Source: Acridotheres tristis
Taxonomy: Eukaryota; Chordata; Aves; Passeriformes; Sturnidae
Length of the DNA: 64,000 bases
Reading direction: 5' to 3'
NCBI GenBank assembly: GCA_037013685.1
Contig: CM072886.1
Span: 67,718,433-67,782,432 of the forward strand
The position numbers and the translations under genes are program-made. Positions 13,448 through 24,120 of this stretch are shown piece after piece. The notes below the pieces were generated by a model. The model searched no databases, had not been told where the DNA came from, and was given only the letters and a program-made list of their open reading frames with translations. The first letter of the stretch is position 1, and every line of letters starts with the position of its first letter.

Positions 13448-14733
13448 GACATATAAAAAAGCTAGAATAGAGGAAATAAGAGAGAGATCTGCCTGGATAA
13501 GACCTCCCAACATTTTGGAATAGGGAAGTAAGAGAGTATTCACAAAGCTACACAGGAGATGGAAAAAGGCACTTTCATGGTATGTCCCAGAGCTGGAAAC
13601 TGGACTAGAAGAATACACATTTCTTCATTTACACAGGTAAGACCTACTGATAACAGTTTTCCCACATTCGGTATGTATGTGTGAACAGCTCCCTGTGTTC
13701 AATATACCCGTGAGATTTTTTTCAGGCTTTACAACATCAAACAGATACCTACATTACTACAGTCAAAATCACCATCCAATAATTTCTCCTCAAAGTGAGC
13801 AACTGCAAATTCATTACCAAAACTGAACCAAGAGTTTATGCTACAATGGATTGTCCTGGCGTTAATGAGGCAGAGAAGTAAACCACTCAGTAGACAGATT
13901 CTCAGCAAGATTCTCAAGCAAGCCACAGCTGCTGTTATGACTAAATATGTCCAAACCTCAAAAGAAAGCAGACACGACTACAATATTTTGTGGCATATGA
14001 AGAATACATAAATGAGGCTAAAAGCACAATACTTGTTGTCCCTCTAGAGAAAGCATCTAACCTGTTTCTCTTTCTTCATATACTATGAACCTGCTTCCCC
14101 ATTTTAAATTAACATTTCCATTTTATTTATAATCTCATGTATTGCCTCAAAAAGAGGATGCTGACTAAATTTTTGCACAGAATTATTTTTAATGCTGTGA
14201 AAAGTTCTTCTTATCCATGGAAGTTTCAGAGAGCTGGCTGAAAGAAAATACACAACTTCTCATTAGTCCTAAAATATGCAGATGGAATCCCATCTCTTGC
14301 CAGCCATCAACATAAGCGAAAATTTTCATTCATCTGACATCCTACTAGTCATGCCTCAAATTCATATGAGGTTTAGAAATGCAAACCTTCAGCAGGATGC
14401 CTTTAAATCAGCAGGTATGTTCTGTAACAGAGATTTGCAAAAGAATTACACTTTAAAATAACTCTACTCTCATTTAATAAACATTAAACAAAATCTCAAT
14501 AATGTTCATCAGGGCTGAGCTAATGAATATTATTGAAAATATCCCCTTTCATTTGAGAATGTAAACACCTACTCTTCCATCCAGTGATTTCATACCCTGA
14601 GAAGATGCTACACATTGCTTTCTGAACCCAAGGATGGGAATGACTTTCTATCTCTCAACTCAGAAGGAGTGAAAGCGAAAATACCAGGAAATATCTAATA
14701 GCTTTATTTTCAATTTAAAAGAAGACAGACAGC

Positions 14734-14752
14734 AAAAAAAAAAAAAAAAAAA
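14734..14752. repeat. Poly(A) run, 19 bases
   Basis: An uninterrupted A run in AT-rich intron sequence. No retrocopy body is recognisable beside it. Confidence 0.95.
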
Positions 14753-14915
14753 GTGTGTATCCTGGTAATTAACTTACAGCATTTATTAAATAAAAAATGG
14801 CTTGAAGAAAAGGAGAAAAATAAGAACTTTATACTCTAACAAGAAAGCCACTGCTGTGCAAGAATATGGAACTCATATTTTCAGTTTTGTTCCTACAGTA
14901 GATGCTAAATTCTGC

Positions 14916-15010
14916 TTTTTGGGTTTTTTTGTGTGTGTTTTTTTTGTTTGTTTGTGTTTTTGTTTGGTTTTTTGTTTTTGTTTTGGTTTGGTGGTTTGGT
15001 TTTTTTTGTG
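14916..15010. repeat. 95-nt tract of only T and G (A/C on the gene strand)
   Basis: Every base from 14916 to 15010 is T or G, built from T runs broken by irregular G, GG, GTGTGTG and TTTG units. On the GMDS transcript strand it would be an A/C-only stretch. It is low-complexity sequence. Chance ORFs rich in Phe/Cys (plus) or Lys/Gln/Thr (minus) across it are not genes. Confidence 0.95.
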
Positions 15011-15375
15011 CAATGAGGTATTGTTGACTTCGGTGACTTTCTTATGTGAAGGAAAGAAAGGAGAATTCAACAATTCCATGGTTGTCTCTGGAGATGTTCA
15101 GCTCATGTCATGGCTAACTCAGTCTCTGTTGGAACAATGATTATCTACGTGAAAAATTCTTGTGAATTTAACTGAATTCTTGTTCCACTGCTTTACAGGC
15201 TTTCATACATCTTCACAATAAGTCTTTGGCTGCTATCATACAGCAATAGGATTTTTGACAAAACATTCAGGAACAAGAAAATCCCTCTTCCTTCTTCAAC
15301 TTGGCATTCCTAGCTTCCTTGTTGACTTTCAGTGTGGTAGAAAACCTACCGAGATATTATTTTTCCTTCATTTTA

Positions 15376-15764
15376 CGATGTGGACCTCCGGAATATGGAA
15401 ATGGAGCACGCCTGTGTCCCTTGAACTTTTGAACAGCACCGGGGTAATTCCTGGTGTCACCTTCTGGAGACACCTCTCCTGCAGGCTGTGCGTAGCAGTA
15501 GGGGAAGCTTTTCATTCCACTTGGTACTTTCACAGGGCATTTCAAGCTGCTGTCCTGACACGTCTGAGGGAAGCAGGAGGAGGCCTCTTGCCAGACAGGC
15601 ACCCCATGGTATGCAGCCTCCTGCCGCTCCCTGCTCCCAGCCCGCAATTTAAACACGCCCGGGTGGCGGCTGCTGCCAGCCCTGTGCGTGGCTCCCGGAG
15701 CAGGGCAGGACAAGGAAGGAGAACCAGGCCATCACTGGGCTCTGCCATCAAGTCATATGGGTAA
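15376..15764 (+). promoter_or_regulatory. CpG-rich intronic island, candidate promoter or non-coding first exon
   Basis: About 13 CpG dinucleotides lie between 15376 and 15697, and the segment 15600-15730 is strikingly GC-rich for this intron. A donor-like CATATGG/GTAAGG occurs at about 15760/15761 on the plus strand, immediately after the island. This is the arrangement expected of a small CpG-associated first exon transcribed antisense to GMDS. An overlapping 169-codon ORF (15255-15764) shows no recognisable domain. An enhancer-like island or an old GC-rich repeat are alternatives. Confidence 0.3.
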
Positions 15765-15787
15765 GGAAAAGGAGGGGAAAAAAAATT

Positions 15788-15836
15788 AAAAAAAGAGGAA
15801 GAAAGAGAAAAAAGAAGAAAGAGAAAGAAAAAAGGG
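15788..15836 (+). repeat. 49-nt pure purine tract
   Basis: All bases from 15788 to 15836 are A or G, in GAAA/GAGAAA-type units. With a two-T interruption, the purine-rich stretch reaches back to 15763. It directly follows the CpG-rich island. Confidence 0.95.
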
Positions 15837-18800
15837 CTTTAGCATGAATGCACGTCTTAAGAGTGTTTTCAAAATAAAAATACCATTAAAAAAAATGGTG
15901 AGCTGCCTAATTAGTTAAGCTGCACCTTGGATTGGTTAATCTCAGGGTCTCAAAGCTGATCACACTCAAGCTAATCACCATATTTCAAGTATGAATTGTA
16001 GCAACTATGTCTTTATTATTCCCGAAATCCTTATTTTCTCAAAACCATCATTACTTCTCTTTCTGTCCTCTGTCTCTCAGTATTATTTTCCAGTATAATG
16101 ACTGCTGTCACTGATCAAAGTTACAGTAAAAAATAAGTAAATCACATATACATTATGACCTTCAGATGTTAAATGAAGAGAAGCTACATGACACTACACT
16201 ATGAAAGCAGTCCAACAGAGAGAAAATTCAAAGTTTTGCTACATTTGTTAGAGCAATGTACAGCATCATCTGTTTATTACTGCGTAGCTCCATGGCCAAA
16301 AAGTAACCTGAGGAGAGTTCATTCCACACACTTCATATGAAATATGAGCTCAATCCTAGGTAATATCCACCCTCCCACCTCATGATGAGCAGAAGTTCTG
16401 GGACTCACAAAAGCTTTTCTAGTGAGCTGAGAGTCCAAAGCAAGTGGCATTCCCAGGAAAAATCCACAACACAGGACAGGCAGTCTGGCCTACCGCTGCT
16501 TCCTCCCAGCAAGAGACACATGGCAGAGCCATGACTCTGGCTGAGGTATGCCATGGAACAGCCCTTGACACTGACCCAGAGAGAGCAGCGTGCTACCTGT
16601 CACAAGAACGACAGAGGCAAGGATAATTAATAAGTTTGGGGAGGAGAGGAAATGGATTCATCTGGGCAGAACAGATCTGGGTTCATTTATCACCAATCTA
16701 CCAAAATCACAGCCAGGTCCTTGGACTAACTCGGTGATACTTTAGGGCCACTGTTATACTGTCAGTATGTGACAATACAATGCAAGGGCCTCACCTTAGT
16801 GTAAATTGTTGCACTTATTTGACTTTCTTGGCTGCAGCGCTCATATTTCAAGTCCATCACCCACTGTGTCAAGTAGGAACTACATTTTAGAACAGCTCAT
16901 CAAAAACATCAACAGTATAGTGCAGATATTCTTTTATGTACCTTTCCACAAACTATGACATATATGTCAGCTGGGTAACTTTGCAGATCTCTGCTATTTG
17001 GCTTATTTTAATCCTTGCTCCATAAGGTACTCATAACTTCATAGTTGGTTTCCCCAGTTTAGTGAGGGAAAACTGCAAGAGCTTCTCTTCCATGTTTCAA
17101 ATGAGATATGTTTTTTAAACTCGGAGTTCCCCAAGAGCAGAGCACTGCTTCTGCAGAGATCTGCTGCACCTAAAGGCGAGGTGAACACCTTACTGGAAAC
17201 CAAGCTGTATTTTATTTTGAGGTGTCTTACCCTTCAAAGGACTCAATCACAGGACGAATTGTAACATTTTTGGCATCAGTGCCAAGACTACTGATTTGCT
17301 TTCAGCTGACATATAAACCAACCAAGCTGTTATATAATTTTTGACTGTACAGATCTAAAAACATGACCCATACCGATGGATTTAAAACAGTTTATGGATA
17401 GCCATCAACTAAGCTGAACAGCGATTATGAATAATGGCTACTAACCCCTATCAGCAACTGAACTGAAATACATTCACCTAAATCACTTTTGCATTCTAGA
17501 AAGGAATTGCAAAGGAAAAAATGTTAAGGTTGCTGTAATTAAGTTCCCTTTTAACATATTTAAAATACAATAGGCACATAATCTTGGGTTACTTAACTGG
17601 TACCACCAGTTCAGACTATCACCTATTCTGTGGTTTTGCATGCATATCCCACATCCCTCCAAAGCTTTTAACCCATTACTAGTTATTATTTTGGAGGAAT
17701 GTGATACATAAATTTAAACATGTCAGACGCAGTGTTCTACACTTCCAATGATCTATTACCCTCATATTATTGAAGTCCCTGAGGAATTTTGGCAGATGTC
17801 ATTCAATCATGAAGCTATCATTACTATGTTTTAGCTTTAATCATAAGTGCCTAAGAGCTTTGTGCTTCTTAATTCATATTCTATCTCTCTTAAGGAAAAA
17901 GGGTGGGGAGAATATGGGTAGAAATAGTTCACCTTAATTGCCTAGAGTTTGTCATATTTGGGGAACACATTTTTGTTTTCCAAACGAGATTACTTTTTCT
18001 TGTTTAAGTTATAAATCTATTTCCTCTAAAGTTCCAGTGATATCTCAGTAGCTTGGTATTGATCTAGAAAATGTTAAAAAAAATATGGTAACACAAACAA
18101 CTCCAAAAAGCAAGAGTTTTTGATCCAAATCTTCCCAATATATGAAACGTAGTGCAAAGTTAAGAGTTTTTGCACAAATGAGTTATTATCTACGACTCTG
18201 TCTTGCAGACTGCCTATTTATTAGTATCTCATTTTCTGATGACCTCTCCCAGGAAATTCAGAGGCCTAAGATTATTAAGTAACAGTACAGATTTATGAAT
18301 ACCTCACTGTTTGGGTACTTTGCTGCCTCTGTTGAAGACAAGATTCAGACTGTTTGTTGTAGGCAGTAATACCTCAAGCAGTGATTCAGGATGTCTGTTT
18401 TCCAGAGTTCTAAATTAATCTGGGCCACCGCAGATGTGTACGAGTCCAGTTGCAATTCTGTGGGCTGGAACACAGCCAATCCACAGTGAAACTCCATTTC
18501 AAGACAGGTAAAGGCCTAAACACAAGGACCCTTATGCCCTATGGCTAATACAGATTGTGGGTACACACTGTCCGACTTGAAACCAGCACACAGCAGGTGC
18601 TGTGGCCACGAGAGATGATAGCCAGATTTTGTGCAACAGTTTCAACATACATTAGAAGCCTGCCAGTCAGTGGTGGGCAACATTTTCTTCATATCTAATT
18701 TATACCACTTTTTTCTGCAATTTTGACTTTTACCTTTTTGTTCCATCCAATCAATACAGAGAAGAGGCCACTCCCTTCTCCCTTCTAGCATCCCTCTACC

Positions 18801-21800
18801 TAATGAAAGACTTAACATGCTTCCTCTCTGTACTAAACATATCACTAACCACATCTTTCTTTAAAACTTGTTTTCTAAACTTTCAATTGGTTTTATTGCT
18901 TTTCCCTGAGTCAAAACCTACACCCTTCTGCAATGTGGTGTGCAGATCCAGACCCCATCCTGTTGTTGCCAAATCAGGCACCATCCTGGGCCTTGCCAGC
19001 ACTGAGTTAGAAGAAACACTCCATGTTTTAGACACAATGTTCCTGTTCATCAGTTTCAGTAGGATACCTGCTTTTCCACAATACTGACAACACAGACAGG
19101 TTTTAGATGGCGATCCCTTATGATCTCTCTAAACTTCTTTCTGGAAAATGGCTTTATACCTTTTGCTTTTCATCCCATATGTCAGATTTGGAATCTCCTC
19201 CTTACGTGCATGTGTTACTCTGCATGCGTTCTCATTGAGTCATACCCTATTCATGTCAGGCTATTTCTCCAATAGTCAAGATCATTTTGAACTCTGACCC
19301 TTTCCTCCCACCTCACTATCAGGCAGCTTTCTGTCCTTCAATGTTAAGATAATCTCATCTAATGCTGTTCAGATCCAACAAATATGCTGCCTGTCCCATC
19401 ACTGAAAATACTGGAGTGACTTTTGTGAAGCCCCATTTGAAACTTGTTTGTAGGCTGATACTCTGCACAAAGGCAGAGTAATTGCTCAAATACTTATTTG
19501 TGAAGATTTATTTTAAGATAATACAACTTCTTCAGTAAATCCTCTTTCAACATACGCCCTCCCCTAATCAAATGAGTCAGGATACCACTTAGTCAATCAA
19601 AAAACCAGATTCTAGCCAAGAGACAGGATTTATTTTCTCTGGATGGAGGACATTCCTATGCAGGGTAGAAAGCTAAGTCAACAAAATAGTACAAAGGCCC
19701 GGCTCTTGCCCACAACTATCCTTTTTAAGCAGACAATTGACACCAGGGTGTGATTCTTGGGAACGGCCTGCTGGATGTGGCTCCCAGCCAAGCCCAAGGA
19801 GGTACAGGCACCACTCATGCACCCCATCTTCCAGAGCAGCACACCAACAGGCAGTGCTTCTCCGACCTTCTCTTGCCACCATCACTTCCTTTCAACAACT
19901 GTCCCTCTTTGCTCTTGTGACAGGCACTGCCTGCTATACATGAGGCACACTGCTAAGAAAATGAGAAAATAATGTGTTGAGTATTGAAGACCTCTTCCCA
20001 TGCCCATTGCGGATAATGGTTCAGGGTTCACTGGACAGAGAAGATAACAGGGTCCCTTAAAGCTAGCTTTCACTTTCAAATTGAAATCCAAATAGAAATA
20101 ATAAGACTGATTGTGTGTTAAAGACCAGCTTGAACTTTACCTGCAGCAATTAGAAAGGGTACATTGCAGAGAAAAAGGAGGAAAATCCAAGCACAAGCTG
20201 CTTTCTACCAGCTTTCTACAAAACGCCATGAGGATCCTTGGGGTTTTACAGTTTCCAGTACTCTTTATAATTATTTAATTAATTGGAAATTAGAGGTAAT
20301 GAAGACCTGTTATTTGACTTGCTTAAGGTCATAGAAAAGAAATTAAAAGACCGAGTTGGATTTTTTCCTTAGGTTGATCAGTCTGAGGCAGGGTCTTTTA
20401 AGGTTGCTTCCAACACCCAGCTCCTTTCAAATTTTGGGGGTGGGGGAAGGGTTTGAGTTAAAGTACTGATTTTCTATTTTCAAACCAATTAGAATGCATT
20501 ATAGAATTAAATTACTGGGAGATGAGGCCTATCTGTGTCCATAGATAATTTATGCACACAGATTGTCATTTTACCCTTAAGGAAAACAATTTACATTTGA
20601 CTACAACACCTCCCATATGCCCCTTCATATGTCACCTTACCTTTATCTGCTTTCACACCACAGGTTCTTTAGGATTAAGACATTATTTAATTTTGCCTTG
20701 TATGGTGCCAAATATGTTGCCAGTACTTATAATAAATAGCAGTAATACAGGCTCATTATCATGCAATTTAAGCCCGGGCAATCTATACTTGATCCAGGAA
20801 AGCCAGTTTTTTTCCTGACACTATCTGTGCTATCTGGGGAGGGATTGTGCTAATACCTTCCATGTGTGTGAAAAGAGCCCTTGCTAAGAAGGTTTTCATG
20901 CTGGCTCTGAATCTGATTTCACATACCCCATTTCACACTGATGTAACTGTTTTCTTCAGTACAGTTGCACTTCATACAGAACCTTCTCCCAGGGACCCTC
21001 TGTGAGCCAGGGGGAGATGGGAACCGTTGTTTCTTGAGTCAATATGAACAAACCTCACGTGACTTTATTTTTTTTTTTTTTTAATAATAGATGCTGCAGT
21101 TTTGTGATTACTTTTCAAACATTGGCTTCATATTGCCCCTGAGGCCTGAAGAAATTTGCAATTTTCTATTATTCTGTTTCCTACACTAACAATTTAGGCA
21201 AATTTTGCCTTTGTAGTGTTTAATTTAAACAACTGGGAATGGGTCTGTGCTGTGTGGACAGTGCTGGAGCACAAACATGTTTGCAAGAAAACAGGCTTTA
21301 CAGTGCTTTCTGCGCCCTGCAGCCACAGACTCCTGAGACAGGAAATCACAGCATTAACCTGATGATCAAGCTACGGACAGCAGAATCGCTGTGCCACAGA
21401 CTTCTGGTATTCTAAGTAAAAGGCAAAGGCAATGAAAACAGATTAAAACACAAAAATCTGGCAAGTCAGAAGAAATTTCTCTCATGCCACTCTGTCTATA
21501 TGCACACGTACAGCCACATATAGATAGAAGTAGCCTCTTCTATATATATAAACTAATAGGATGATAAAGATAGAAATAGATTTCCAACTTCTCTCAGAAA
21601 AAAAGCATTCTGAAATGATTCATATTACGTTGTGGCATGGCAACATATTATTTAATAGCAGTATAAAGTGATACATGCTCTGAAGGGGCTACACTCACAA
21701 GAGAAGCTCCTTTTGGAGTCAGTCGCATGCATTACATCACTCGTGGCCACATGTGAATGTTATTTGTGTATGTTCTCTGAAACAAAATAAGGGGGAATAG

Positions 21801-21950
21801 ACAAAGAGAGATTCCTTCCACACCCTGCATGCCAGAATCTCGTTTCCTATCCTCAGCTGGTGCTCAAGAGTCTGACTCCAGCAATAACAGTCTCCCACTG
21901 AGATTAAAGCACTGGCAAACACAGCTTATCTTGGTTAATGTATATACTTA
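15837..21950 (-). other. GMDS last-intron segment, no gene recognised
   Basis: This is AT-rich unique sequence. A 15-base T run sits at 21068-21082. Short ORFs on both strands (up to 94 codons, 18803-19087) have no recognisable similarity. No transposon or RNA gene could be identified. Confidence 0.6.
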
Positions 21951-21951
21951 A

Positions 21952-22085
21952 GTTTTGTGTGTATAATATGTACATATATTTACATATATATATAGACGCA
22001 CACACATATGTATATATTTATGTCTCTCTCTCCCTCTACTGATACACATATTGTGTTTATACACATTCATAAATGTGATATGTAG
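21952..22085. repeat. Degenerate TG/TA/CA alternating tract
   Basis: An imperfect mixture of TG, TA and CA dinucleotide runs, including TACATATATATATAG and ACGCACACACATATG, followed by a CT-rich patch and more TA/CA. It looks like a decayed compound microsatellite with alternating purine-pyrimidine character. Confidence 0.75.
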
Positions 22086-22721
22086 GACATCTTTTGCAGA
22101 GAGGAAATAGTCCCTGGATGGAAAAACACCTCAGTGGACATAACCACTCCCAGTGACCTCTGTCTCCTTTTCCCAAGGAATGCTGGGCTCCACTCCTGCT
22201 GCAGAGCTATGGCTCAAACCTGGCCAGTCACAGTAGTGTTGTTCTTCCACCTCATATAAACTGTATTAAAATTGTCATAAAGCCCAAAGGCTCAGAGACC
22301 TATGACAACCAGAGCATTGGACCATGTTTTTGTGGAATCATTGAGCAAATGTGCCTGAAGCAAGCAGGACAGACCCTGAAGATGTTGCTTACTGACTAGT
22401 TTGTTCAGCATTTCTTGAGGCATTGCAACATTTACCAGATTTCCCCACAGGGACAGTCATATTGGTAAATGCGGTTCACTTGATGATCCTCTGTAAGTTT
22501 AAATTAGTCTGGGCAGACATACTTAGCAAGGGAAAAGACAAGAGAAAGTGATCCAAATCTTGTGGACCATAAACAAACACTTCTGTGTACTGTGACCAGT
22601 AGAAGATTTACTGGGACATAAACAGTGCTTACTTACTCCAGGGTAAAAAAACAATAATGTCTCTGAAATAAAGAATAAAGCATCTTGGTTAGTAAATGAT
22701 AGCTCATTAGGAGTGTAAAGA

Positions 22722-22741
22722 TATAGGCATATATGCCTATA
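22722..22741. repeat. Perfect 20-bp palindrome
   Basis: TATAGGCATATATGCCTATA equals its own reverse complement. The next outward pair (A and C) does not match. The centre is AT-rich and more TA-rich sequence follows at once. Confidence 0.95.
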
Positions 22742-23249
22742 CATATATAGTTGCCAGAAATTAAGGGTTTGTACTTCAGATTTATGTGATATCTCTTCAT
22801 TATCAGAGTAAATTAATTTATCCTGAAAACTAAATGGATCTGTAAAATGAATGTATGCAGGTGCTTAGGAGATACAAATAAACATGAAGGAACCTTCATG
22901 CAAGGGAAATGCTAAAACTACCAATACTCACTATTGCATCATTTTGGGGGAAAAAAAAAAGAAGTAAGGACGGGATGTCCATAAATAAAAGCTGTTATTT
23001 TAAAACTGCTGAGAAACTGAGATATAAATATATACCAGTGAGTCAGAAAGTGAGAGGGAAATATGTGGAGTTTGATCATACCCTGTTTTAGGTGGATACA
23101 AATGAGACGGAAGAAGGGAATTAAAGCCTTTAGGTGCCTGAAATTCCAAGACCAGGATTCAGAACCTGTAAAGTACTAAGCCAAAGAAACCATGCTAGCG
23201 TATCTGCTGGAAAGAAACACCATACAGCAAAAGTACTTCTATGCTAAGT

Positions 23250-23316
23250 TAGAGAAGTTATGCTAAGTTAGATGATCTTAAGGGTCCTTTCCAACCTAAA
23301 TGATTCTATGATTCTA
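23250..23316 (+). mobile_element. CR1 LINE 3' tail fragment
   Basis: This contains the CR1 3' end: GATGATCTTAAGGGTCC, then TTTCCAACCTAAATG, ending in two ATTCTATGATTCTA-type units. Only about 65 nt remain, so the copy is severely 5'-truncated. The sequence ATGCTAAGTTAGA occurs twice at its 5' edge (23241-23253 and 23260-23272), so the exact start is uncertain. Confidence 0.85.
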
Positions 23317-24109
23317 CTTAATTCAGGACAGACTTTCTGAGGCTGAAACCTGAGCAGGTCCTTAACTAATATGACTTTCTATGATAAGCACCAGCAGAGA
23401 TTCCTTCCCTTCATCCACTGGCTGGACTTGTTTTCTTCCACCTCGTCATAAAACAGATTCTCTCCTTTAGACTGCAAAGGTGAACAGCAATTGCAAAATG
23501 TTGCAATTCCTAATTTTTCAGTGTGCTCATGATACTACCTCAAGACTGTTGGGAAATGGTGCTGGAAAAAGGAATTCCTTACCTGTAAGTCTCAGTTCAA
23601 ATCAACCTTAGTGCTTAAAAGCCCTTACAGCTCTTCCATCCTTATGGATGTCCACAAGCTACTCTGAGTTCAGCACAGCTACTCATGTATTACCAAGTTA
23701 GTTTATGAAGTCATTTCTTTACACAGATTTCCACGGGGTTCTTTAAGATTCTGGTTCTTTAAGGGATAAAGTGAAGCTGCCAAGGAAAGGCCACGTGGCA
23801 TAGAAAATCATAGCAGAGATGTGGGAGATAAATGGCTTACATACATGGAAACTAAATGGCAAGCATGGCTCTCAGAAGCAAATGTGTTTGGTTTCATCTT
23901 CTGAATGCTGGTGGTGTTAAACACAGCCAGCCCTCACACTCAGAGCCCCCTGCTGCAGTCAGATCTGAATTTACCAACATACTGCAGTTCAAGTAAAGCA
24001 TAGCCTTAATTTTTACTCTTGAAATTTGTGTTGTTTATTGAACAGCACTTCAGGCTGAAAATGCATTCTGTAAACTGGAAATCTCAGCCTGTTAGCACGT
24101 TTAGAGGAA

Positions 24110-24120
24110 TAATTGGATTA
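24110..24120. promoter_or_regulatory. Candidate paired-class homeodomain dimer site (TAAT-N3-ATTA)
   Basis: TAATTGGATTA fits the palindromic TAAT-NNN-ATTA arrangement known for cooperative paired-class homeodomain dimers. Its right half also contains GGATTA, an OTX/PITX-type core. The site was found by eye only; occupancy and conservation are unknown. Confidence 0.3.

Larger units (their letters stand above)
5955..14915 (-). other. GMDS last-intron segment, mostly featureless
   Basis: This is AT-rich unique sequence with scattered short ORFs of 60-121 codons on both strands; none shows a recognisable motif or conserved domain. The only structures I can name are homopolymer runs, a 26-base T run at 13422-13447 and a 19-base A run at 14734-14752. 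No CR1, LTR, tRNA or microsatellite of note was seen. Confidence 0.6.

Noticed and set aside
15255..15764. 169-codon plus-strand ORF
   Set aside because: No recognisable domain. It overlaps a GC-rich island where stop codons are rare, and the composition changes sharply within it.
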